Translations under genes and position numbers: made by a program
Shown: in pieces, positions 16,201 through 25,913 of the stretch
Layout: each line of letters begins with the position of its first letter
Numbering within the stretch: position 1 is the first letter of the stretch
Assembly: GCA_034687125.1 (NCBI GenBank)
Contig: JAQGBZ010000485.1
Span: 1 to 41,694 of the forward strand
Origin: Neelides folsomi
Taxonomy: Eukaryota; Arthropoda; Collembola; Neelipleona; Neelidae
Direction of reading: 5' to 3'
DNA length: 41,694 nt
Notes under the pieces: generated by a model
Database searches by the model: none
What the model saw: the letters and a program-made list of their open reading frames with translations, nothing else
What the model was told of the DNA's origin: nothing

Positions 16201-17112
16201 ATCATGCGTCAACCATATATTACTTACTCATAGACGTCATAAATATTATACAACCGACAATTTCATAGATTTCAGGCTTATTTATTGTATGATTTTGTAT
16301 GCTTCAGAGAACGATAATAAACTAACCCTTTTGATCCATTCCAATTCATAGAACACTAAAGTTAAACATAAAAGTAAAGTTATATCTAAATAATGTAGTA
16401 AACGAGTAAATCACTAAAATTGCATTTTATCAAACGAGCAAATGGAATGAGTTATGAATCATTCATTTTTAGATTGAAGTGAGTTGTCAGAGTTGATTAG
16501 CTTTTGAATTGTAGCAACTTGTATGTGTTGAAAGTTAAATCAGCAAAATTCCTCGAATAATCAAATACTTCACATTGGAGGATATTCGCACAAAAATTGA
16601 ACTCAATTTAATCATAAGATATTCACTCCATGAAATCAATCAATTCAAGGTATTTAATTTACATAAACAGTCGTATACCTTTTGGAAGTTGGTAATCCCC
16701 AAAATCCCAGTGTTTACCATTCGATTCTTTTTAATTCAAATTTTAAGATTAAGTCATTTAACCCAAAGCCTTACTCAAATTCCAAATAAGGACAATTTTT
16801 TATGTAACAGGTCCTTATAAATAATTCAATTATTTCTTACTCAAGCTAATACATTTACAGACCGTTTAACTAACACAGAATATCATATTTTTTAACATCT
16901 AGAATATCATCTTTTAATATACCTATCAGATAATATACGATATACCATTGGTAGTAATTTAATATATATCTTAGAGCCGCTTTAAAATTCCTAATATTTT
17001 TTAAATTATTGTTATTTTGTAGCAGGTAATTTGAATGGTAAATAGTTGTGAGTTGTGATAGATGACTAGTGAATGAGTCATTGATTTAACATTGAGATCT
17101 GTTCAATTTCAG
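13252..17112. other. Gene-poor stretch, probable 5' region of the WH1 gene
   Basis: I see no gene with supporting features. Open frames of 60-80 codons at 13955-14247 (minus), 16118-16351 and 16575-16820 (plus) have no recognisable domain and look random. Because the WH1 start codon follows directly on a good splice acceptor (TTCAATTTCAG, ending 17112), one or more non-coding first exons of that gene probably lie here. The less AT-rich patch at 14760-15150 is the best place to look. Confidence 0.4.
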
Positions 17113-18732
17113 ATGGAGACTCACCGTGACTCCATCAGGAGTGTCGGAAGTGAAGAAGAATACTTGAGAAACTACGCGGCTTCAGAGGTTGGATCTCAAG
17201 TTCAAGTTCCAATCTACGGGACGACGAATAAAAACCTTTTCGCATCTTCTTCCTTCTCTCCTCTCTCACCATTCATTCCCTATGCCAAACCAACCTTCAC
17301 CACCTTCGCTCCCAAAAACTCTTCCTCAACTTTCAACACATTCAAGTCATTAAATAAAATAAACTCATTCAAAGATGATTCAAATCCATATCAAGTGAGC
17401 AACATCGACGAGCTTCAAATCAAAGTACAAGATCCCTACAATGTCAAATTCTCATCTCTTTCACGGAATAAACAATGGAATAAACCCAAAGAAGTTGTGC
17501 CAATTTCCGATGCTCATTTTCAATTCCCGCCTTTGTCCCCAACCAAACCGTTCCCAGACGCTGTGGACGATGAGGAAAATCAATATTCCGAACCGCTCCC
17601 GCCACCTTTATCCCCTCCGCCGATGTCTCCCCCGCCACCGAACCCAGAAGAGGGAGAATATTCAGAATTGACGGATTTAACCGATGGGACGAATATTGAA
17701 TTGCTTCCTTTACCAAATTTGGAGCTTCTCAATTCTGAAACGGAGAATTCCTCAGAGGAAAATTTGCCAATTCCTGAGAATGTCAATGATGAGGAAATTT
17801 ACGAAAATTGTTCCACGGTTTCTTCTAAAGGGAACGAATACGGCGGGAGTATGATAAGCAATTTGAGTACAAAAACGAATAAATCCGAATCGGATAAAAT
17901 ATCTTCGGTCACTTCAGCCACTTCGGTCTTTTCTGAAGAACTTCCATTAGAAATTCCGCCTCCAATTTGTGAAAATGAAACGATCAAAGTAGAAGAAATT
18001 TCCAAACCCGAGCCAGAGATTTCTAAGCAAAATGATCATAAAAATAAGAAAATCAATGAAAAAGAAAAGAAAAAGATTGAATTATCCCTCAGCGGATTAA
18101 AAACAGAAGTTTTTGTTGCGGAATCTCTTGCTAATTTGTATCTTAAGAATAAACCAGCCAGAGCGAATAATTCTTCAGGATCGACAAGTTCGAATGATTC
18201 CATTGTGGATTGGACACTTTTAAGGTCCGGAGTTCCAGCCGTTGTTTTAGATCTTGGAGAAGCTAAAGGACGCGAAAAGAAACAAATCAGAATTGTTGTG
18301 GCTGAGTTGGGCACTGGTCTTGTTTTGTGGTCGGATGTCATTGACAATTTAACGGCGTATAAAGTGAGGGAAGATGGAAAACATTTTCATACAATGCACA
18401 TCTCAACAGATCGGACCAAAATTGTTGGCCTGGCATTTGACGATGAAGAGGCGGCGGATGGATTTGGGAAAAAAATTGAAAGATTGACCTCGGATTTCTC
18501 AAATATCAGTCTGAGTGGGGCAAAAGTTAAGAAAGAGAAAAAGAAGAAGGTCAAAAAGGGGAAATTGGTAAAACCGAACAAAAGAGACATTTCTCAGCCT
18601 TGCGGATTCCAACATATTTCGACAATCAACAAAGATTCCTTCCAAGGGGAATCTATGCAAAAAAATCATTCCATTCCTTCTGAAGCATCTGAAAGTCGAC
18701 CAGAAAGCTCCATGTCTTTTTCAGTTGAATAA
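17113..18732 (+). CDS. WH1/EVH1-domain protein with CRIB-like motif
   Basis: A single 539-codon coding exon; the ATG at 17113 follows the acceptor TTTCAG, so a 5' UTR intron is likely. Residues 1-360 are low-complexity: Ser-rich, with a proline tract (P-P-P-L-S-P-P-P-M-S-P-P-P-P) near 165-180 and a lysine-rich stretch before 345. Residues about 365-455 look like a WH1/EVH1 domain of the WASP kind: W-T-L-L-R-S-G-V-P-A at its start, weak match to the WASP core, then the F-H-T-M and G-L-A-F-D-D-E-E-A-A-D-G-F block. A lysine-rich linker is followed near 492-505 by I-S-Q-P-C-G-F-Q-H-I, which matches the CRIB consensus (I-S-x-P-x2-4-F-x-H) that binds Rac/Cdc42. The C-terminal actin-nucleating VCA segment of WASP is absent; about 30 Ser-rich residues follow. 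A Rho-GTPase-linked adaptor is inferred, perhaps competing with or scaffolding WASP-type proteins. Confidence 0.75.
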   Translation: METHRDSIRSVGSEEEYLRNYAASEVGSQVQVPIYGTTNKNLFASSSFSPLSPFIPYAKPTFTTFAPKNSSSTFNTFKSLNKINSFKDDSNPYQVSNIDELQIKVQDPYNVKFSSLSRNKQWNKPKEVVPISDAHFQFPPLSPTKPFPDAVDDEENQYSEPLPPPLSPPPMSPPPPNPEEGEYSELTDLTDGTNIELLPLPNLELLNSETENSSEENLPIPENVNDEEIYENCSTVSSKGNEYGGSMISNLSTKTNKSESDKISSVTSATSVFSEELPLEIPPPICENETIKVEEISKPEPEISKQNDHKNKKINEKEKKKIELSLSGLKTEVFVAESLANLYLKNKPARANNSSGSTSSNDSIVDWTLLRSGVPAVVLDLGEAKGREKKQIRIVVAELGTGLVLWSDVIDNLTAYKVREDGKHFHTMHISTDRTKIVGLAFDDEEAADGFGKKIERLTSDFSNISLSGAKVKKEKKKKVKKGKLVKPNKRDISQPCGFQHISTINKDSFQGESMQKNHSIPSEASESRPESSMSFSVE

Positions 18733-19499
18733 TTCCGAATTCATTTATTTATACCAATATTTAACAAATTATGATTACTTTTAAGTATTGTAGTTGAGTC
18801 ATTATTTTCCGATTTTAAATAATTTAATTTTCAATGTTATATAATTAAATAACTTTATGGAGCCGACTTAACCTCTCCTGTTCTTTTAATGCTTAATTAT
18901 GTAATAATCAATTTTAACGAATATTAAATTAAACAATACATTTTCTAATATGTAATTGTATCGCTCTCATATCTAACGTGTCATTACTCAATTTATAATT
19001 ATCCTGAAAACATAACGAAAAATTGAAATTTCAACAAATGATTCAAATCGAAAAATTCTTCTATAATTGACCATAAAAATGGAGTTTCTTGATAATAGAA
19101 TAAAAGAGCTTTCCGTGGAGGAGGAAGAAGTTAATTGTGATTGTCATTATGAAATGATGCCTTAACAAAAGTCTAGACTTCTGTGAATTAAGTTTGCTTT
19201 CATTTAAGACTTTCAAATTCAGATTACTATATATTACTAAATAGTATTACTATAGATATATATATAAAGGATGATTCTATTTTATGTATGTTGAATCAAA
19301 AGTGCTTTTAACAAATGAGGAATTAAGCAAGGAAACTTCAATGTGGTACAAAGACGTAAGTGTTAAGAAAAGTGCATCCTTTTATCTATTTGTAACAAAA
19401 TGAAAGATAAAGTGAATCTACAGGTATGTACTTATATTTGTAAATGAATGTTTCACATGTGTCATGTGTGATACACTTCAACTCGATTATATTTTAACT
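18733..19499. other. AT-rich spacer
   Basis: This is the 3' flank of the WH1 gene. A 28-codon acidic open frame near 19078-19164 is too short to support. A short (TA)n run lies near 19245-19266. Confidence 0.4.
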
Positions 19500-19590
19500 A
19501 CAATCAAGGATACAAATACTTTAAAAAAGTATTTAAATACAAAATACAAAGTACTATTAAAAAAATGTATTTAAATACAAAGTACAAAAT

Positions 19591-19687
19591 ACAAATACTT
19601 TAGTAATATTTCAATAAAATACAAAATACAAATACTTTAGTAATATTTCAATAAAATACAAATACTTTAGTAATATTTCAATAAAAT
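19591..19687. repeat. Three perfect copies of a 30-bp repeat
   Basis: The 30-base unit beginning ACAAATACTTTAGTAATATT occurs at 19591-19620, 19628-19657 and 19658-19687. Flanking sequence (19520-19730) is full of AAATACAAAGTAC variants. This repeat style is typical of the subterminal parts of hAT transposons, and a hAT transposase relic lies 200 bases to the right with its C-terminus facing the array, so the array is probably the 3' end of that element. Confidence 0.7.
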
Positions 19688-19904
19688 ACAAAAACATGTA
19701 TTTAAATACATTTCAAATGCAAAATACTTAAATAAAAATCAATCCTATTTATGAATACCTACTTAATTTTTAGTTATGTATTATGATATTATGAAACGTA
19801 TTAATGACAAATGATAATGTAATTGTTAATATTAATTTTTAACGGATTTTAAATTTTTATTGGCCTTTAGAAGTGTAAGTTATTCTAGTATCCATATTAG
19901 CTCT

Positions 19905-20770
19905 GTTTGGACTGAAAATCATTTTAGAGTATTTGAAGAGTCTTTCGACTGGAGCTGATGATGGTAATGGAGTATTAAATTTTTGAAAAACTTATTTACA
20001 ATATTATAATCGTTCAATTTGGAAATCTCATTTCTTTTGTCTAACAAGACCTTTAAGCATTCAACTCTAGATATATTTGGATCAGAATCTAATTGTTCGT
20101 TGGCAGAATAACCAAAAATCATCCAGTGGTTCAGAAATAGTAGTAATTTCATTTAACTCGATCCCTGAGTGTTGTTCAGCTTCTTTCAAGAACATTTCTT
20201 GTAGTTTGTCATGGTGAGAATTTGGAACCCATCTTAATTTAAAAAAGGGTGACAGATTGACGCAATTATGGCTTTGTAAACATCTTTATCATCCACATCC
20301 AATTCAAGAAATTTTGCGAATTGTTTTCTAAGTCCACTTGTAAGACTTTCAAGAAGAGGCTGGCAATACTTCAATGATCCACTGAGAGCATTGACTTTTT
20401 CTTCAGCCTTTAATAGAGTTGGAACAAATTTGCCAAAAAATGTATTTTTGTCACCTTGCATTTTATCCAACGAATCGGCATTTGAGGTATTCAGTAAAAA
20501 AATTCGATATCGTAATCCTTTAAAATTGGAAGTTTTAAACTTTTGAAAAGATCTTTTAAACTTGATTCATGCAGTAAAAGGTCATTTACAGAATCGTAAG
20601 GGGAATTCCAACGAGTAACATAAGGTCATTAAATTTCAAAAGGCGGTGCAATTCCCGAAAGCTGAATGACTTTTTGAGGTGTAAGTTTGTGGAAGATTCT
20701 TAGATTTTGCATCTTTTGTTGCAATTAAACTATATGATGTATGTATGACTTGCGCATCGGTGGTGAGGTG
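19905..20770 (-). pseudogene. hAT-family transposase relic
   Basis: Read on the minus strand through several frames, recognisable hAT pieces follow in the right order. V-T-R-W-N-S-P-Y-D-S-V lies at about 20615-20585, L-D-K-M-Q-G-D-K-N-T-F-F-G-K at about 20470-20430, and C-H-P-F then L-R-W-V-P-N (frameshift between) at about 20245-20220. E-P-L-D-D-F-W follows near 20115, and the dimerisation motif P-L-P-S-S-A-P-V-E-R-L-F ends near 19930. At least four frameshifts or stops interrupt it. The N-terminal BED finger is not seen. The right end of the element is not defined and may have been cut by later insertion near the Mutator element. Confidence 0.8.
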
Positions 20771-21499
20771 GAAGTTGCATGCATTTTTCTTCATTTGACA
20801 ATCATTTGACAATTCATCATTTGACAGAATGTCTTATTTATTTAGTAAAACGGGGCATATTGAAAAAGGTTTTGGGCATGAATACAGAAATGATTATGTG
20901 GAGTTTTCTTCAAAAGTTGACACTAGATCGATCAAGATCCCAAACAACTTTTACTTCTTTTTCGTAAAAAGAGATCATTTTGGAATTTAAACCTCTCGCT
21001 CCTGTTATATAGTAGTTATTAATTTTAATTAATTAACTCTGCGAATATCCGTTTAAAGCGCATTATTAAAAATGCCAAGCTGGGCCTTATAAGGAAAATA
21101 GCACAAGCTTTTCCTGGGCCCCACATGCATTTTCAATATTGAGTTTTAAACGGATGACCGAAAAATAAAATACTTTTTCCGAAATTTTGTCTTTTAACGA
21201 CCGAAGGGTCCTTTCACCGAAATATTAATTTATAAATTCCGGAAAAAAGAGTAAAAGTACCAAATTTACAAAATCATATATTTAAATTGAGAAACATCTT
21301 TAACATCTTATGTGCATGTAAATGTTATTTTATCTATGTAATCTAATGTGTATGTAAATGTTATTTTATCTATGTGTTTATCTTATGCTTATGCGCATCA
21401 AGAAATGGAAAGATAAAAACTATCACGAGTTTTTCTTACGATTTTAATTTAAAAACCTTCAAGTTATCATTCGTTAAAATTCACTTATTGTCTTAAAAG

Positions 21500-21582
21500 G
21501 TAATGAATATAACAACTATATTAATTAACATTTTTTACTATTTAACTATTTTTATTGTTGATATACTTATTTTGAATTGCAG
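21500..21582 (+). other. Predicted 5' UTR intron of the MULE transposase
   Basis: The donor AAAAG|GTAATG at 21500 and the acceptor TTGAATTGCAG ending at 21582 define an 83-base intron just before the start codon at 21593. The acceptor has a good pyrimidine-rich run. Inferred from splice signals alone. Confidence 0.5.
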
Positions 21583-21592
21583 ATAACAAAAC

Positions 21593-23332
21593 ATGTCACA
21601 TAAATTACCTCATTATGAATCTGATACTGGCACAGATGAGGATGATGATGATGAACCTGTCCTAAAGAAATACAGATCATATGACTGGATAAAAATCAAT
21701 GAGTTGCCCAATTTAAAGGAAGCAAAGTTAAAGGTGAATGAAGAAAAATTCTTTAAATATGAAACAAAATATCAAACGAATGAAGGTGAGAAACATTTAT
21801 ATGTTTGTAAATTCTCGAAAGAATGTTCTTCAAGAGCAGTACTCGTATTGAAAAATATATCAGAAACGGTTGATATATTTAAAACTGGAGAGCACAGTTG
21901 CGAAATGAGAGAAATAGGAATTCCTACAAACGTGAGAAACAAAATTAAAGAGATGTTTGTTCTTGGAACTACTAAGCCCAAAGGAGTATTAAGGCAATTG
22001 CGAGAGCAAGGAATCCAAGAGCTCTCAAGAAATCAAATGGCTAATTATTTGAAACAAGTACGTAAAGAGGTATTTGAAGACCCTATTGTCACTTTGAGCC
22101 AAATGGGGAAATTGATAGAAGAAAATGAAAAATGTCCAAAAGATGAAGATGAACCATATATTGCTAATCATTTTCTAAATTTTGACGAGAAAAAGTTTAG
22201 ACTTTTTTTTATAACAACCAAAAGACTCATTGCCTTAATTTTAAAAAATGAGATTCTCCATGCAGATGCCACATACAAACTCACATGGGCAGGCTTTCCA
22301 ATAATATTAGTTGGGACAACGGACAAATCATTTCACCCATTTGGCCTTTCCGTAACACACGGAGAATCCACCGAAGACTATGAATTTGTTTTCAATTCAT
22401 TAAAAAGTGTCACAAACCAAATATACAAGCCAAATGTTTTAATTGCTGATTGCGCTGACCAAATAACGTGTGCATTCAGATTAGTGTTTGGAAGTTCATT
22501 CAAAAGGATTTTCTGCTGGGCACATGTTCTTCGTAATATAACTTCCAGGCTACAAACTTGTAAATATAAGACGTCAATTTTAGAAGATATTTCTCTCATT
22601 CAACTCTCTCGTAACGAAACTCATTTTATGAATGCAATGACACTTTTTGAGAAGAAGTGGGAAAAATTCCCAAAAGTTACAGATTTCCTTACTTATTTCT
22701 TGAACAAATACAAGGACAAAAATGACGGCTGGTATGAGGGTAAGGACTTGAACGCCCCAAGCACTAATAATGCTTTAGAGACGACTAACAGGCTTATCAA
22801 AGACGAAGGAACATTAAGAGAACGACTTCAACTGAGAGAATTCTTTGCAGTCGCTAATAAAATAATCAAGGAATGGTCTCAACTAAGAAATCCAGCAAAT
22901 ATAAATTGCAAATGTTACACTGACTCTCCAAAGCTCTCTCTTAATCTGGAGACAAAATCATACAATTAAACGAGAGCTAAAGTCGATGTAATTGTAAGGA
23001 ATGAAAATACATTTTACATCACACCATCAAATAAACCTAAATTGAAGGAAGCTGACAAATATCTTGATCAAAATGATAAAGCATCCTGGCGCTCCTTTGA
23101 AACATTCAGAAAAACTCAGTGCAAATTGTGGAAGGTTGAATTTAACGGAACATGGGAAGATTCGACTTGTACTTGCCCATTTTACATTAAGAACTACCTC
23201 TGCAAACATGTAATCGGAATTGCTGCACGAGTAAACCTTTATAAATTTAAAATGGAAGCAAAAACCATTCCGATTGGGGTAAAAAGAAAGCGGGGACGAC
23301 CATCCAAAGCTAAAAAGGCCCTTGATTTTTAA
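21593..23332 (+). pseudogene. MULE transposase, one in-frame stop
   Basis: The frame starts at ATG 21593 and would run 578 codons to 23332 but for one TAA at 22967-22969. After the stop the same frame continues open for 120 codons to the natural end. Domains in order: a FLYWCH/WRKY-GCM1-type zinc-binding segment (about residues 40-105, with C-x-F-S-K-E-C and G-E-H-S-C), then the MULE catalytic domain. In the latter the acidic triad can be placed at Asp 225 (L-H-A-D-A-T-Y), Asp 286 (L-I-A-D-C-A-D) and Glu 396 (N-A-L-E-T-T-N), with the family's C-x2-H in F-C-W-A-H. Past the stop comes a SWIM zinc finger, C-T-C-P-F-Y-I-K-N-Y-L-C-K-H. The intact frame elsewhere and well-matched TIRs point to recent activity. 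Translation ending at the stop would lack the SWIM finger. Confidence 0.88.
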
Positions 23333-23665
23333 TGAAATTCTAAATATAAATATTTATATTTATTACCTATGCCTACTATTTACATTACTTATTTTTTACT
23401 AATTATGAATCTTAATTGTTAAAACGATTTTCAATTTTCTGTTTATCCTATTTTTATTATTCATATATTATACATTTTAATGTTGATTGTTTTAAATATT
23501 ATGACGTTACAGTCTATTTCTCAATTTAAATATATGATTTTGTAAATTCGGTACTTTTACTCTTTTTTTCGGAATTTATAAATTAATATTTCGGTCATTA
23601 AAAGACAAAATTTCGGAAAAAGTATTTTATTTTTCGGTCTGTTTATTCGCATCCGTTTTAAACTC

Positions 23666-25913
23666 TCAGAAATTGGCAACGCGAATGCATTACAATAACT
23701 AGGTATACACTTTTAAAAAAGCTATAAACTGTTCATTTATACTATTTAAATATTATTTATATTTTTTCATTTTGTGTTATATAAGAACTTATACTGCTAG
23801 TATTTTTAATTCTTCAAATTTAGGCAAGGTTACGATTTATTAAAATTTGCTCGAAATTGGATACGCTGTTCTTCTTTCCGTCAATTCATACGAATAATGT
23901 CTTGCATTTAGCATACTTAGGTAATAAACAGTTTGAATAATAATGAATACACATTGTGAATTTTATGCATTTTTAATAAATTACATACATTTAAATATGT
24001 AATATAAAAGTGCTTTCCATACTTTCAGCAATATTGTACGAATATGCTTTATCTATTTGTTTAACAATGTCATACTGACACTATGTAAAATCATTAATCT
24101 ACCTAACTTTTATTCTTAAAATGTTTATAATTAAATGATGATACAGCATACATTATCACTGCATGTTGTATTTATTTTACATCTGTAATTAATGTTAAGC
24201 AGGTTAAATCTGACAAATTGATTCTATAGATTTGTATGTTAGAGAGCATCATGGATCGTGTAATTTAATTGACAGCGAGTGAATTGAGTCGTTGCATCAG
24301 AGGAGCCGAAAGTAACGAGGCATCAAACCAATGACAAAAGATGAACCTGTTGCGTTGAAGCAAAAGAGACCAAGTCAATTTGTTGCCAAAATGTTTATTT
24401 TTACACCAACTCAACTCCTAGGATAACTAGTTCTTTATTGTGCACTTGTTCTCTAAAGACTACAACGACAGTAAGTCCTTTCTAACATATCCAAAACCCA
24501 ATCATAAACGTGTACATATTTGTATTATTAAATGTAAATACCAAAGTTAAGAATCCTTTTTTAGTAAATAAATTGTGATTTAAAATATTCATCAAATAAT
24601 CTTAATTTTTTAGCTAGAAATTTCCATTTAATTAGTTTTAATAAAATATTTAATACTTTTACTCTATACATATATTATAGAGGTATAAAAAATTGAAAAA
24701 ATGTACTTTGAAATGACTTTTTTAATTGAATGTGCCAAAATGCCATGTAGTACATATTATAGGATTAAAAAGAGTAATAATAGCAAAAATATGCAATATT
24801 CTGGAAGAAATAATTAAGTATTTTTAAATAACTTATAAATTACATATAAATTACAATAATAATATACATATAATATTTGAGCATATCATAAAGTTACCTT
24901 ATTTATGTAATAGTAATAATGTACATAGATGAATCTTAAGGTATCTGCCTTTACTTTTTAACTTTTAAAATTAATAGTACCAAAATACCTTTAATGAAAA
25001 TTCCATGTCGAACTGCTAACCACTACCTGTTTTCAGGTAATGGTTACCCGTTTCCATCCCATCTCCTACACCCTGACCCTCTATTACTAATTACTAGGCA
25101 CATAAGATTTTTTATAGCTAAATATACAAACAATCTCCATTAGAACGCCCTGCGTTCTATTGGAGACCCGCTAAAAATCTAAAATTCTACATTTAATTTT
25201 TACAATTTCCTTTGGAAAACTTAACTATTTCATATTTAAATTTGCAAAATATGAATAATTTTCATTTAAATAATTTTATGAGTCTATTTCATTTAATTTA
25301 CCTACCTCAAAAAAATGCCAGTTTTATTATAAAGACCCGCGCACTAATTGAGTCCCGCGTACTAATAGAAACCCGCGTTCTATTTGAAAATTTGGTATAA
25401 TTACTATTTAGTGGACCAACTGAATGTGTGTACTAGTTAAGTGTTTTTGGACTAATTCGATAGTGCTGGTTAGGAATCTGAAAGAATTAAGCGGCGGTCA
25501 CTTATATTTAATAAGTTAGGGAAACTAATTGAGATTCCAAATTCAAATGAGCTTCGCTTACGCGCATTTCTCCTTGTTCCTTTCCTTCACCTGTACGAAC
25601 TTTTATTTTCTTTCCAATTTCACTTTTAGTTAGACCCAATTTGCAATGGACACTCAATTAAATATAAAGAACCTTTTTAAATTGGCATGATCACAAAAGG
25701 AAAAAATTGGAAAACCGAGCAAAGAGTAATTGCTTTTTTAATATTATCATTTCTATTAGGCTAGGTTAGGTTACCTTAGGTTAGATATTCAATGTAAGTG
25801 TTCACTATTAGTTAGACTTAAAAGCATCCATAAAGCTATGACAATATTTTAACAAATTTATCTTTCCAATTAGTTTTCGTCTTTCAAGTCGTCTGTAGTT
25901 AATTTAACAAGCA
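23666..25913. other. Intergenic stretch upstream of the GDPD gene
   Basis: No coding gene recognised. At 24240-24468 a less AT-rich patch ends in a good splice donor (ACGACA|GTAAGT at 24469) and could be a non-coding first exon. Short hairpins lie near 25018-25045 (AACCACTACCTG...CAGGTAATGGTT) and 25141-25161 (TAGAACG...CGTTCTA). TTAGG-like AGGTTAGGTTACCTTAGGTTAG is at about 25760-25784. Confidence 0.4.
25333..25386. repeat. Three 18-bp tandem units (CCCGCG core)
   Basis: AGACCCGCGCACTAATTG, AGTCCCGCGTACTAATAG and AAACCCGCGTTCTATTTG stand head to tail at 25333-25350, 25351-25368 and 25369-25386. CCCGCG is unusual in this AT-rich DNA. A related GAGACCCGC lies at about 25164. The surrounding 62-codon open frame (25212-25400) turns these into a six-residue repeat, but nothing else supports it as a gene. 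Confidence 0.6.

Larger units (their letters stand above)
21141..23665 (+). mobile_element. Mutator-like (MULE) DNA transposon with about 150-bp TIRs
   Basis: The left TIR (21141-21292) and right TIR (23519-23665) are nearly identical when one is reversed. They share GAGTTTTAAACGGATG-like ends, ACCGAAAAATAAAATACTTT, AAATTTTGTCTTTTAA, AATATTAATTTATAAATTCC and AAAATCATATATTTAAATTG. The left copy has about 16 extra bases (GGGTCC region, 21206-21221) and the right has about 12 (GTTTATTCGC region, 23641-23650). The flanks TCAATATTG (21133-21141) and TCAGAAATTG (23666-23675) might be a diverged 9-10 bp target duplication, as Mutator elements make, but this is weak. A 38-base direct duplication (about 21310-21385) lies in the 5' part. 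The TIRs bracket one transposase gene. Confidence 0.85.

Noticed and set aside
16118..16820. Plus-strand frames of 77 and 81 codons before the WH1 gene
   Set aside because: No family features, and both lie in AT-rich DNA where such frames occur by chance.
17444..18590. Several long frames opposite or overlapping the WH1 exon
   Set aside because: Shadows of the coding strand of a long exon.
19078..19164. 28-codon acidic open frame
   Set aside because: Too short and isolated to support as a gene.
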